DNA of 64,000 bases from Rhodoligotrophos appendicifer. GTDB lineage: Bacteria > Pseudomonadota > Alphaproteobacteria > Rhizobiales > Im1. The position numbers were made by a program, and so were the translations under genes. The notes beneath the pieces were generated by a model, which was not told where the DNA came from, did no database searches, and saw nothing but the letters and a program-made list of their open reading frames with translations. Location of the stretch: positions 1 to 64,000 of the forward strand of contig NZ_VHKL01000011.1 in NCBI RefSeq assembly GCF_007474605.1, given 5' to 3'. This document shows positions 53,186 to 62,545 of the stretch, piece by piece. Numbering within the stretch: the stretch's first letter is position 1; the number at the start of each line of letters is the position of its first letter.

Positions 53186-54436
53186 TTAATTCTCTTGAAA
53201 AACTTCTTCGTTCTGCAAAGATTTCACCAGTTGCTGCATGGCGAAATCAGCAGCATCAAGGACGCGGTCGATGTCCTGCTCCGTGTGAGCGCCCGACAGA
53301 AACATATTATGCTTTGGGTGCAGGTAAGCGCCCCGAGAGAGAGCCGCATCGCAGAAGAGGAAGCCTTTTCTGAAATCGGGGTCATCTTCGAAAAGAACCA
53401 TGGGCATCTGAACCGGACCCGTCTGACGAATACCAATTCCATGGGATCTCGACAGGGCTTCGAAGCCGTTGCGCAGCCGCTCGCCCATCTTGACCATGTG
53501 GCCGATGACGCCGTCTTCCTCCAGCACCGACAATGTCGCCAGCGCCGCGGCCATGGAAGTTGCGCCGTACCAGAAGGAGCCGGTGACATATATGGACGCG
53601 GCCGCCTCGCGGAACCGATCATTGCCGGTGACCGAGGCGAGCGGGAAGCCATTGGCTATGGCCTTCGACCATGCCGCCAGATCCGGGCGGACGCCCAGGG
53701 GTTCCCAGCTCCCGCCGAGATCAATACGGCAGCCGGCGCGGACGTCATCGAGGATGAGCGCGGCATCCGACCTGTCGCAGACCGCCCGCAGCTTTTCCGC
53801 GAAGGCCTGTGTCGGAAGCTGTTGGTCGCGACCAAGATCGTGGCGAAAGGCGGTCACGATGATGCCGGCCAGATCATTTCCGGCCTGTTGCACGGCGGCT
53901 TCCAGGCTCGGGATGTCATTGTATTCGAACTGAATCACATGGGCGCGATCTTCGGAGGTCACGCCCACCAAAGACGGGCTGCACCAGGGGACGGCGCCGT
54001 GATAGGAGCCGCGGGCCGCAAGGATCTTACGGCGCCCGGTGCCGGCGCGCGCGATGGTCACGCAGGATGTCGTGGCATCGGAACCGTTCTTCTGGAACAT
54101 GGCCCAATCCGCATGCGGGATCAGTTCGATCATCCGTTCCGCCAAATCGACGACCAACGGGGAGGGGCCGTTCATGCAGTCGCCCTCGGCGAGCTGCTTC
54201 ATGGCAGCCGCCTGGACGACGGGGTGCCGGTGGCCCAGAACCATGGGCCCCCAACTGCACATCAGGTCGATATATTCATTGCCGTCGACGTCCCACAAAT
54301 GACAGCCCTCGCCGCGGGCGAAGAATTGCGGATAGCTTTCTGGCAAGAGACGAGCACTCATATGCCCCCACATGCCGCCAGGGATGGCTCGAGCCGCCCG
54401 CTGTCTGATCTGCTGGTCCAGGGAGTTATGGCGCAT
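53186..54436 (-). CDS. Class-III aminotransferase (glutamate-1-semialdehyde aminomutase-like)
   Basis: The 416-residue PLP enzyme of fold type I has the Schiff-base lysine K258 in AAWSKAIANG, cofactor aspartate D230 in ALILDDVRAG, and DGNEYIDLMCSWGPMVLGHRHP near the start. It is related to glutamate-1-semialdehyde 2,1-aminomutase but lies in a catabolic cluster, so it is probably a transaminase acting on a pathway amine or amino acid. The ATG at 54436 is chosen for the CGGGAG 7 bases upstream; ATG 54451 is an alternative. Confidence 0.9.
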   Translation of the reverse strand: MRHNSLDQQIRQRAARAIPGGMWGHMSARLLPESYPQFFARGEGCHLWDVDGNEYIDLMCSWGPMVLGHRHPVVQAAAMKQLAEGDCMNGPSPLVVDLAERMIELIPHADWAMFQKNGSDATTSCVTIARAGTGRRKILAARGSYHGAVPWCSPSLVGVTSEDRAHVIQFEYNDIPSLEAAVQQAGNDLAGIIVTAFRHDLGRDQQLPTQAFAEKLRAVCDRSDAALILDDVRAGCRIDLGGSWEPLGVRPDLAAWSKAIANGFPLASVTGNDRFREAAASIYVTGSFWYGATSMAAALATLSVLEEDGVIGHMVKMGERLRNGFEALSRSHGIGIRQTGPVQMPMVLFEDDPDFRKGFLFCDAALSRGAYLHPKHNMFLSGAHTEQDIDRVLDAADFAMQQLVKSLQNEEVFQEN

Positions 54437-54458
54437 ACTTCGCTCCCGCATATGATGC

Positions 54459-54470
54459 TTGATATATTCT
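54459..54470. promoter_or_regulatory. Putative GntR operator C (aminotransferase), weak
   Basis: TTGATATATTCT keeps TGATATAT but is degenerate in the right half (9 of 12 against ATGATATATCAT). It lies 23 bp before the aminotransferase start. Confidence 0.3.
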
Positions 54471-54505
54471 AAAGGAGTGCAGGACGTGTCCGTTGAGCGG
54501 CATGA

Positions 54506-55777
54506 TCAGTGTGCTCCCGATGCAAACCGCTCGATGGCGTAAGGTGCGAGATCGATGCCGGCGGGCCTGTTCGCGATCTGGTCGGCAATGATCCTCGCGG
54601 TCGGAGCCGAGCCGATCAGACCCATATGTCCGTGGCCGAAAGCGCAGTACAGATTTCGGTGACTTGCGGTTCTGCCGATCACGGGAAGACTGTCGGGCAG
54701 ACAGGGACGGTGGCCCATCCACTCCGTGTGCGCGGCGGTGGCGAGACCAGGGATCAGCTCACGGCCCAACTTCAAGAATTGCTGGGCGCGGCGGTAGTCC
54801 GGCATCGCATCCAGCCCGGCGAATTCGACCATGCCGCCAATTCTCAGGCCTTGAGACATGGGCGTTATGGCGACCTTCCTGTCGATGACGAGGCACATGG
54901 TGCTCAGCTGAATGCGTGCTTCCGGTATGGTCACGTGATATCCGCGATGGCTCTCGAGAGGGATGCGAAAGCCGAGGGACTCGGCAAGGTGTCGAGACCA
55001 CATGCCCGCGGCGAGGACGACCGCGGAGGGCTTGATGATGCCGCGATCCGTCTCGATGCCGGTAATGGTGCCGCCATCATGATGCAATCGACTGACGTCG
55101 GCATTCACGTAGGTCGCGCCTTCCGATGTCGCCTTCGCCAGCAGGCCCTTGGTCAGGGCATAGGGATCGCTGCAATAACCGTTGCCCGGGATCTCGGGAC
55201 CGATTTCGAAGGCTTTCGAGAGTGCAGGTTCGCGCTCGTGAATTTCGGCTGCGGACACCTCGCGAAAGGACTGGCCCGTCGCGTCCAGGAGGCTGCGCGA
55301 GAACGTGCTGCGGTCATAATATGTCCGGTCGGTCCAGAGGTAGAATTGTCCAGGAATGTGCAGGAGATGTTCGAGACCGGCCCATTTCGCCAAATCACGA
55401 TGGCAATCAACGGAATTGCGGTTCAGTGCATCCAACGCTTTAGCGTTCCGGATCGCTCTTTCCGGCGTTGACTGGCGCCAGAACCTGTAGAGCCACGGTG
55501 CCGCTTTTGCTGCATATGATGGTCGAACATGCAAAGGCGCGTCCGGCTCGGTCAACCAGCGCGGAACATCCTTAAGCATGCCCGGCATGGCAATCGGGAG
55601 CGTCGCCAAGTTCTGGATGCCGCCGAGATTGCCGAATGACGTCATCTCGCCTGGACCCCGCCGGTCGAGGATGACCACGGGCACTCCTTCCCGAACGAGA
55701 TAGGCAGCACAGCACACCCCCAAGATGCCGGCGCCAATAATGACAACGGGCGCTGAGGAGCTTGGGGGCGATTTCAT
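54506..55777 (-). CDS. FAD-dependent D-amino-acid dehydrogenase-like oxidoreductase (DAO fold)
   Basis: The 423-residue flavoprotein has the dinucleotide motif VVIIGAGILGVCCAAYLVREG (GAGILG at 15-20), TSFGNLGGIQ and the C-terminal GHGHMGLIGSAPTARIIADQI. DadA-type enzymes oxidise amino acids or N-alkyl amino acids to imines. The next gene downstream in the cluster is the class-III aminotransferase, and a RidA gene precedes it by 23 bp, fitting imine hydrolysis after oxidation. Confidence 0.9.
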   Translation of the reverse strand: MKSPPSSSAPVVIIGAGILGVCCAAYLVREGVPVVILDRRGPGEMTSFGNLGGIQNLATLPIAMPGMLKDVPRWLTEPDAPLHVRPSYAAKAAPWLYRFWRQSTPERAIRNAKALDALNRNSVDCHRDLAKWAGLEHLLHIPGQFYLWTDRTYYDRSTFSRSLLDATGQSFREVSAAEIHEREPALSKAFEIGPEIPGNGYCSDPYALTKGLLAKATSEGATYVNADVSRLHHDGGTITGIETDRGIIKPSAVVLAAGMWSRHLAESLGFRIPLESHRGYHVTIPEARIQLSTMCLVIDRKVAITPMSQGLRIGGMVEFAGLDAMPDYRRAQQFLKLGRELIPGLATAAHTEWMGHRPCLPDSLPVIGRTASHRNLYCAFGHGHMGLIGSAPTARIIADQIANRPAGIDLAPYAIERFASGAH

Positions 55778-55800
55778 GTGAGGACTCCGCAGCGGCGCGA

Positions 55801-56145
55801 TCAGATCGCAGCTACAGCAGTGATCTCAATCAGGACATTCGGGCCGAGATCGTTAACGCCGATCGTGGCCCGTGCAGGCAGCTGTGCCGGGTCAAGCCAT
55901 TCGGCCCATGCCTCATTCATCAAAGGACGCTGATTGAGGTCGGTCACAAAGATGGTCGCCGACAGGAGGCGATCCTTGGAGGTGCCATGCTCTGCCAGGA
56001 CCGCATCGATCTTCTCAGCGATCTGCTTCGTCTGACCCTTCATGTCCAAGGTCAGATCGTTGGCTATCACGCCGCCGACATAGACCGTCTTTCCATATTC
56101 AACACCCTTGTGGCCGATCTTCATCGGGCCGCTGCGTTTAATCAC
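55801..56145 (-). CDS. RidA-family imine/enamine deaminase
   Basis: The 114-residue protein has VYVGGVIANDLTLDMKGQTKQIAEKIDAVL, SATIFVTDLNQRPLMNEAWAEWLDP and LPARATIGVNDLGPNVLIEITAVA. The catalytic-type arginine in LPARATIGV is present, as in true 2-imino-acid deaminases. The start is GTG at 56145 with GGAGG 6 bases upstream. It lies directly before the DadA-like gene, which produces imines. Confidence 0.92.
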   Translation of the reverse strand: MIKRSGPMKIGHKGVEYGKTVYVGGVIANDLTLDMKGQTKQIAEKIDAVLAEHGTSKDRLLSATIFVTDLNQRPLMNEAWAEWLDPAQLPARATIGVNDLGPNVLIEITAVAAI

Positions 56146-56169
56146 TCGAACCTCCAGTTCATTGAATGG

Positions 56170-56895
56170 TTATGCCTGGGCAGCCGCAAGCTGCTCCTCT
56201 TCAAGCCGTTGAAGATAGAGCATCAGGGACTTGCCTCCCTCATCGAGATCCGCCTGGATCGCGGCGCGGACACGGGCTGCACTTCGCTTCCGCAGCCCGT
56301 CTATGACATTGAGGTGCTGATGGCGCTTCGCGTAAGTCGGCTTCGCATGCGGATAGAGGAAATTCATCAGCGGGCCGTTGCGGAGCCAGATGCCCTCGAG
56401 GATGGCAAGCAACTCCGGCATCTCGGCCTTCCGGAACAACATGAAGTGGAAGTGCCAGTTCGCCCGGACGGCCTCGCGCCATTCACCGCTCGCTTCGGCG
56501 GCAACGAGGCGCTTATGGGCGGCCTCCAGCTCTGCGATATCATCCTCGGTGATATTGGCCACTGCGCGTTCGGCAGCAAGCCCTTCGAGCTGCATCCGGA
56601 TCTCGCGCAGTTCCACGTATTGACGATAGGTGAGGGTCGCGACCGTGATCGACCTCGATGCCTGCATGTCCAGACCACGCTCGCAGACCAGCTGCATCAG
56701 CGCTTCGCGGATGGGTGTTTCGGAGACCCCCATGCTTTCTGCCAGATCCCGGATCTTGAAGCGGTGACCGGGCTTGAACTGTCCCTCCATCAGTGCGGTG
56801 CGCAGCTGGGCATAGACACGTTGCGTGAGGTTGTCCCGGCTGACAGCGGCAAGTGGTTCGATCTTCACAACATTGCCCTCGCGGCGGTTAGCCAT
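56170..56895 (-). CDS. GntR/FCD-family transcriptional regulator
   Basis: The 241-residue protein has an N-terminal winged helix (FKIRDLAESMGVSETPIREALMQLVCERGL) and FCD domain (VELREIRMQLEGLAAERAV, ANWHFHFMLFRKAEMPELLAILEG, with histidines for metal binding). The ATG at 56895 is chosen because GGAGTG lies 8 bases upstream. It sits inside the operon between hyuB and ridA. The ATGATATATCAT palindromes at four nearby promoters are its likely targets. Confidence 0.9.
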   Translation of the reverse strand: MANRREGNVVKIEPLAAVSRDNLTQRVYAQLRTALMEGQFKPGHRFKIRDLAESMGVSETPIREALMQLVCERGLDMQASRSITVATLTYRQYVELREIRMQLEGLAAERAVANITEDDIAELEAAHKRLVAAEASGEWREAVRANWHFHFMLFRKAEMPELLAILEGIWLRNGPLMNFLYPHAKPTYAKRHQHLNVIDGLRKRSAARVRAAIQADLDEGGKSLMLYLQRLEEEQLAAAQA

Positions 56896-56939
56896 TGACG
56901 TCACTCCGCGTTGTTAACGCTCTCTGCCGAGCCTTGTCA

Positions 56940-58637
56940 TCAGCCGTTTGCTGGCGCACCCGTCTTGCGATCAGCGAAATCACGATCGAGGAGAGCTCCA
57001 GAACGCTTGGCGACGGCGCCAAATCCACCTCCGCCCGCCGTCTTGACGACGAGGCGATCTCCCCGTCCGACATGCAGAACCGATTTTGACTTGATCACAT
57101 CACGACTGCCATCGGGCCTTTGAAGATAGGCCTCGGACATCTTGCCGTCGCCTCCTTCGAGCTGACCCTTGGCCGGGGTGAAATGGCGCTCGCCCCGAAA
57201 GGTGACGGTGATCCCGTCAGCGAGGAACTCGTATTCGACGTCCAGTCCCAGGCCTCCGCGATGCTCCCCGGCGCCACCAGAGCCTGTCCAAAGACCTGCA
57301 CGGTTCACCCGAATGGGCGCGTCCATCTCAAAGGCCTCGGTCGGGATGTTCATGCAGTTCGTGGTGTCGCTCTCGATGGCGTCCACACCGTCGCGGTCGG
57401 AGGCGGCGCCGCCGCCCCCCACAAGGATCTGGGAGGTGACGAAGGTCTTGCCGTCGGCATTCCGACCGCCGAAATGGATGAGGAGCTCGACGCTGGCATG
57501 ATCAGCCGGCACACGTTCCGGCGCCGCCTTCCGAAGCGCACCCAGAATGCAGGTCGCGATGCGCTTGATGGTCGAGGCCCGGCACCCGATCGCAGCACCG
57601 CGGCCCGGGTTCACCACTGTATCGGCCGGCAACTCCAGCTCGAAATTGCGGAAGCAGCCGCCATTGATCGGGATCTCGCCCTTCGGGTCCGTGAAGGACT
57701 TCAGGGCAAAGCAGGCGGCGGCGTGAACGCCGGCAGGGACGCAGTTGAACGGGCCGCGGACCTGAGGGCTGGACCCATCAAAATTGAGGGTCAAGCGGCC
57801 ATTGCTCACGTGAACACGGGTCGCGATCTTGATGCGCTTGTCGAGGTCGACGCCGTCATTGTCCATGAAGTCGACATTCTCGTAGATCCCTTCCGGGATC
57901 TTGGCGATGGCGGCCGTCATCATCCTCTCGGAGTGATCAAGAAGGCTCTCAAAGTAGAGGCGGAGAGTTTCGGAGTCGTATCGCTCAGCAAGCTCATGAA
58001 GCCGACGCTTGCAGATCTCGCAGGCTGCGATCTGGGCCCAGATGTCGCCCTCAAACAAGGAGGGGACGCGACTGTTGCTGCGCAGCAGCTTCAGAATGTC
58101 GGTCTTGACCTCGCCGTTCTCAGCCAGCTTGATCAAGGGAATCCTGATGCCTTCCTGAAAGATCTCCGTGGCATTCGTCGGCGTTGAGCCGGGGGCCATG
58201 CCGCCGATATCCTGATGATGCGTGAGGACCGCCGCCACGGCGATCAGCCTGCCATGAGCCATGATCGGCGCGAAGAGCGAGAAGTCCGGCAAGTGGCTGC
58301 TGCCATAATCCGGATCGTTCGTCAGATAGATGTCACCTTCCTTCATGTCCTCCAGGGGAACGTCGCGCATGAAGGCCTTCATCATGGGCATCAGCGTGCC
58401 CAGATGGGTCGGATTCGCCACGGACTGTGCCAGTGTCTCGCCGGTCACCGTGAAGATGCTGGCCGACGCGTCCAGGCCTTCCTTCACGATGGTCGAGAAG
58501 GCGCTGCGGATCAGCGTGATCTCCATCTCTTCGGCGATCCCATCCACTTTGTGACGGATCACCTCGCGGGTGATGGGATCCAATGTGTCGAGCGTCGAAG
58601 CCGGCACAGGAGGACGTATCGCGAGAGCAGCTTCCAT
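56940..58637 (-). CDS. hyuB: Hydantoinase/oxoprolinase subunit B (HyuB)
   Basis: The 565-residue subunit has ITREVIRHKVDGIAEEMEITLIRSAFSTIVKEGLD, LTNDPDYGSSHLPD, HHQDIGGMAPGSTPTNATEIFQEG and TAGGGGFG near the end. There is no N-terminal zinc module. It starts 3 bp after the hyuA stop with GGAGAGG inside the hyuA end, so the two are tightly coupled. Together they should open a cyclic amide or similar ring at the cost of ATP. Confidence 0.93.
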   Translation of the reverse strand: MEAALAIRPPVPASTLDTLDPITREVIRHKVDGIAEEMEITLIRSAFSTIVKEGLDASASIFTVTGETLAQSVANPTHLGTLMPMMKAFMRDVPLEDMKEGDIYLTNDPDYGSSHLPDFSLFAPIMAHGRLIAVAAVLTHHQDIGGMAPGSTPTNATEIFQEGIRIPLIKLAENGEVKTDILKLLRSNSRVPSLFEGDIWAQIAACEICKRRLHELAERYDSETLRLYFESLLDHSERMMTAAIAKIPEGIYENVDFMDNDGVDLDKRIKIATRVHVSNGRLTLNFDGSSPQVRGPFNCVPAGVHAAACFALKSFTDPKGEIPINGGCFRNFELELPADTVVNPGRGAAIGCRASTIKRIATCILGALRKAAPERVPADHASVELLIHFGGRNADGKTFVTSQILVGGGGAASDRDGVDAIESDTTNCMNIPTEAFEMDAPIRVNRAGLWTGSGGAGEHRGGLGLDVEYEFLADGITVTFRGERHFTPAKGQLEGGDGKMSEAYLQRPDGSRDVIKSKSVLHVGRGDRLVVKTAGGGGFGAVAKRSGALLDRDFADRKTGAPANG

Positions 58638-58640
58638 TGA

Positions 58641-60698
58641 TCAGATCCTCTCCAGTATCAGCAGCCCTTCGGTATTCACCCGACCTTTCCAGCCGGGCTC
58701 GACGATGGTGGTGGTGTCCGGCTGCTCGACGATCGCCGGACCCTTGAAGGTGAACCCCACGGGCAGCGCCAGACGGTCGTAAATCAGCGTCGGCAGGCGC
58801 TCCCCATGGCCGATGAAACGGACTTGGCGCTCGGATTTCACCGGGTCCTTGCCATTGGGCATGTAGACATCATCGGCATCGATTTCGCTGGAGGGACTTT
58901 CGTGAATGCATCGAATGTTGATGAGCTTCACCTCGTGTCGGGCGGCATAGCCATAAATGCGCGTATGCTCCTCAAGGAAGCGGTTGCGCAGAACCGATCG
59001 ATCAATGTCCTTGCCGGGGCCGCCGGGGATGCGGACCTCCACGTAGTAGGACTGACCCTCGAAGCACATGTCAAAGCAGAAGGTCGTCGACGTGATCGCG
59101 CGGCCATCGGTCTCGCGCCGCAACTGCTCGGCGCCCGTCTTGTCAATGGCGGCGAGAATCTCCTGGAACTGCTCATCCGACAAAGCCGACAGACGCTCCG
59201 AGACCGTCGCCGCGGTTTCCTGCTGCATGTTTGCTGTAAGCAGGCCTTGCGCAGCCAGAACCCCCGGGCGCCGTGGCACGACCACCGATCCAATGTGAAG
59301 CTCGGAGGCCAACGCCGTGGCATGGACCGCGCCGCCGCCGCCAAACGGCATCAGGCTGAAGTCGCGGACATCATAGCCGCGCTTCACGGACACCAGTTTG
59401 ATCCCTTCCGCCATCTGCGCATTGAGCACCCGGTGGATTCCGAGGGCCGCCTCCTCGAGGGAAAGACCCAGCGGCTTGGCGACATGCTCACGAATGGCCT
59501 TTTCCGAGAGCTCCGGCTGGAGGGGGATGGTGCCGCCGGCGAAGTATGCAGGGTCCAAAAAGCCGAGAACGATGGAGGCATCCGTCACGGCCGGCAGTTG
59601 GCCACCCTTACCATAGCAAGCCGGACCGGGATCGGCGCCTGCGCTTTGCGGCCCCACATGAAGGCCGCCCGCCTGGTCCAACCAGGCAATGGATCCGCCG
59701 CCAGCGCCTATGGCGTTCACATCGACGGAGGGAACGCGGACGGTAAAGCCGTCAATCAGGCTTTCCTGCTTGATCTCGGGCTCACCATCCCGGATGAGGG
59801 CGATGTCACAGCTGGTGCCGCCGATGTCGACGGTGATGATGTTCCTGACGCCCGAAGCAGCACCAATGGAGGATGCCCCCGCGACGCCAGCTGCAGGTCC
59901 TGAGAGAAACAGGCGGACCGGCCGATGGCGCGCCACGCGAGAAGATGCGAGACCGCCGCGCGACTGCATGATCTTCAGCTCGCAATGAAGGCCATTGTCA
60001 CGGATCTGGTTCTCCACTCGCGAGAGATAGGTATCGACGACCGATTTCATGTAGGCGTCGAAGGACGTGACGACGGTGCGTTCATACTCCCGGAAGATCG
60101 GATCAACCTCATGGGAGACGGAGAGCTTCAGCTCCGGAAACTCGGCTTCGATGATCTCCTTCGTGCGAAGCTCGTGCACGGGATTGCGAAAGGAGAACAG
60201 GTAGCAGACCGCTACGGCCTGAACGCCGCGGGCCACAAGATCGCGAAGCTCGATGCGGAGCTGGTCCTCATCGAGGGGGGTGAGAACTTCTCCGGAGGCT
60301 GAGATCCGCTCCCGAATGCCACGGCGGTATTCGCCGGTTGCCAGAAAGATCGGCGTCTGAGGGGTCAGAATGGACGCATAGAGAATGTCGCGCGAGAGGC
60401 GCCATTGCCGGCCGATTTCCAGTGTGTCCTCGAAGCCGGAGGTGGAAAGCACGCCGAGGCGGGCCCCCGACCGCTCGAGGATCGCGTTTGTCGCCACGGT
60501 GGTTCCGTGGAGAAACTGGGATATATCGCTGGGGTCGATGTCGAGCTCTTTGCGCAGCAACGTGATCGCGTCGGCGACCGCAAGGCTTGGATCGGCGCGC
60601 GAGCTCATGACCTTGGCGGAATGGTTCGTGCCATCGCTGCTGCGGCAGACGATGTCGGTAAAGGTGCCGCCGATATCGACGCCGATCTCGTAGTTCAT
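58641..60698 (-). CDS. hyuA: Hydantoinase/oxoprolinase subunit A (HyuA)
   Basis: The 685-residue subunit has the ATP-site motif IGVDIGGTFTDIV near the start, TVDIGGTSCDIALI, GAGGGSIAWLDQAGG and GPQSAGADPGPACYG. The start MNYEIGVD at 60698 has GAGG upstream; the extra MRGV codons are rejected. The perfect 14-bp palindrome at 60724-60737 lies 26 bp before the start, marking a promoter internal to the hyu gene run. Confidence 0.93.
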   Translation of the reverse strand: MNYEIGVDIGGTFTDIVCRSSDGTNHSAKVMSSRADPSLAVADAITLLRKELDIDPSDISQFLHGTTVATNAILERSGARLGVLSTSGFEDTLEIGRQWRLSRDILYASILTPQTPIFLATGEYRRGIRERISASGEVLTPLDEDQLRIELRDLVARGVQAVAVCYLFSFRNPVHELRTKEIIEAEFPELKLSVSHEVDPIFREYERTVVTSFDAYMKSVVDTYLSRVENQIRDNGLHCELKIMQSRGGLASSRVARHRPVRLFLSGPAAGVAGASSIGAASGVRNIITVDIGGTSCDIALIRDGEPEIKQESLIDGFTVRVPSVDVNAIGAGGGSIAWLDQAGGLHVGPQSAGADPGPACYGKGGQLPAVTDASIVLGFLDPAYFAGGTIPLQPELSEKAIREHVAKPLGLSLEEAALGIHRVLNAQMAEGIKLVSVKRGYDVRDFSLMPFGGGGAVHATALASELHIGSVVVPRRPGVLAAQGLLTANMQQETAATVSERLSALSDEQFQEILAAIDKTGAEQLRRETDGRAITSTTFCFDMCFEGQSYYVEVRIPGGPGKDIDRSVLRNRFLEEHTRIYGYAARHEVKLINIRCIHESPSSEIDADDVYMPNGKDPVKSERQVRFIGHGERLPTLIYDRLALPVGFTFKGPAIVEQPDTTTIVEPGWKGRVNTEGLLILERI

Positions 60699-60723
60699 GA
60701 CGCCTCGCAAAAGGATCTCGATT

Positions 60724-60737
60724 TATGATATATCATA
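60724..60737. promoter_or_regulatory. Putative GntR operator D (hyuAB operon)
   Basis: TATGATATATCATA is a perfect 14-bp palindrome in the 92-bp gap before hyuA. It is the best member of the four-site set in this region. Confidence 0.6.
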
Positions 60738-60790
60738 CATTTGATTTGTCGAGAGAGCATGTGTCAGTTTTTTGGTCGGAGCGATCGGGC

Positions 60791-62545
60791 TCAGCGCTCT
60801 GCCAAGACGTAGTCTCCAGTGGCCGCATCCAAGGTGACCGAAAGACCATATGCCCGTTCAGCCATTTCCGGCGACAACCAACGACGATTTATCGAGGCCA
60901 GGACGCGGGCTGGATTGCGGCGAGACGGATCACCGTAGCCGCCTCCACCCGACGTCTGGAAGACCATCTTCTCGCCGGCTCGGCAAAGCTCCTCATTGAA
61001 GGCCGGCAAGGTGACGCGCTCGCCGCCGGGTAATTGCTTCTCACTGCGGACGGGGCGCGCCGCTGCGCCCGACAGCACACCCTTCGCGGGGTTCGTGGTG
61101 GCATCGGCGGCGTAGATCACCGTCATCGTGTGATCCACGGGATAGAAGACGCCCGAGACGCCAGGCGCCCCCTCGAACTGCCCGAAGCCTTGGCTGTCCG
61201 GCGCCACGCCCCGCGACTCTATGATGATGGGATACATGGATTCGTCGACTTCCACAGAATCGAGAAAGATCATTCCCCCATTCGCGGCACCACAATAGGT
61301 CAACCAGCCGTCATGGCCGTGGAGCGCGCCCCCGCCGGCGTATCCAATAAAGACCTGATTGACGTAGGTGCGGCCTTCCTTGAAGGGATCGGCACCGGAG
61401 ATGACAGCGATCCCGACAGGGAGATGCGGACCTCCCTCCGCCTGTCCATAGGGCTCGCCCATCTCCGCGAAGACGCAGTTCGCGGCCATGATCAAACGGT
61501 CGTTGACGTTCGTGGTCGCTACAGACGTGCCGACCGGATATTTCGGTCTTCCGACGACGCTTCCCTCGCGCATCAGAACCTCGACGCGGCTGAGACTGCC
61601 GTGATTGTGCGGGACCGAGGCGTCGAGATTATTGAAGACCCCGATGCGGCTGGCGCCGCGACAGGTGTTCTCTGAAAGATTGAGGCCACCGGGAACGTTG
61701 TCGATATTGTCCCTGAGATCGATGACAATCCGCCCCTCATCCGGCAGCACCGTCATCTTCACCCGCACAGGGATCCCATCGTCGGCGACGCCCGGAACAG
61801 GGTCGTGACGCGTTTCATATTCGAAAGTGCCGGCAGGGAGCTTGCGGATCTCGGCGATGGCGCGGCGCTCGCCATAGGCAAACCATTCTTCGACAAAATC
61901 GGCGATCACTTCCCGACCGTAACGACCAACGACGTCGCGGAGCCGCGTCTCCGCAGTGCGGCAGGCACCGATTTGCGCACGCAGATCTCCGAGCCAGATG
62001 TCGGATGCGCGGATCTTGTAGAGGCCCATGCGCAGGATATCCTGGTGCGGCTTGTGGTTCCGCCCGATCCGCACGCAGGGGAAATGCATGCCCTCCTCAT
62101 AGATGGTCTTCGCGTAAGGAAGGTAGGTGCTGGCGACGGGTGCGCCGATGTCGGCATGGTGGGACAGCGCCACAGCCCAGAACAGCGGCCTGCCATCGAC
62201 AAAGACGGGTTGCGCGAGGATCAGATCGGCATGGTGAGTGCCGCCGGTATAGGGACAATTGTTGAGAAAGAGGTCTCCTTCCTCGATATCGTCGAAGAGC
62301 TCGACGATATGAGAAATCGCGGTCTCCATGGACATGACATGGATGGCCAAAGCGTCTTCGATGGACACAAGCCGGCAGTCATAGGTGAGAAGCGCGCAGG
62401 AAAAATCCCGCGCGTTCTTGATGACGGCCGAACGGCTTGCCTTCAGCACCACCAGAGTCATCTCACGGACGATGGCCTCCAGCCTGCTCTTGAGCACCGA
62501 CAGGAGAAAAGGGTCCAGTTTCGACGTGTCGCTTCCCGATGTCAT
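60791..62545 (-). CDS. hyuB: Hydantoinase/oxoprolinase subunit B (HyuB)
   Basis: The 584-residue subunit has LSVLKSRLEAIVREMTLVVLKASRSAVIKNARDFS, LNNCPYTGGTHHADLIL, SHHADIGAP and TSGGGGYGDPSRRNPARV. It is clearly different from the HyuB at 56940, so it is a separate system rather than a duplication. The ATG overlaps the stop of the hyuA gene at the window edge (ATGA). Confidence 0.93.
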   Translation of the reverse strand: MTSGSDTSKLDPFLLSVLKSRLEAIVREMTLVVLKASRSAVIKNARDFSCALLTYDCRLVSIEDALAIHVMSMETAISHIVELFDDIEEGDLFLNNCPYTGGTHHADLILAQPVFVDGRPLFWAVALSHHADIGAPVASTYLPYAKTIYEEGMHFPCVRIGRNHKPHQDILRMGLYKIRASDIWLGDLRAQIGACRTAETRLRDVVGRYGREVIADFVEEWFAYGERRAIAEIRKLPAGTFEYETRHDPVPGVADDGIPVRVKMTVLPDEGRIVIDLRDNIDNVPGGLNLSENTCRGASRIGVFNNLDASVPHNHGSLSRVEVLMREGSVVGRPKYPVGTSVATTNVNDRLIMAANCVFAEMGEPYGQAEGGPHLPVGIAVISGADPFKEGRTYVNQVFIGYAGGGALHGHDGWLTYCGAANGGMIFLDSVEVDESMYPIIIESRGVAPDSQGFGQFEGAPGVSGVFYPVDHTMTVIYAADATTNPAKGVLSGAAARPVRSEKQLPGGERVTLPAFNEELCRAGEKMVFQTSGGGGYGDPSRRNPARVLASINRRWLSPEMAERAYGLSVTLDAATGDYVLAER

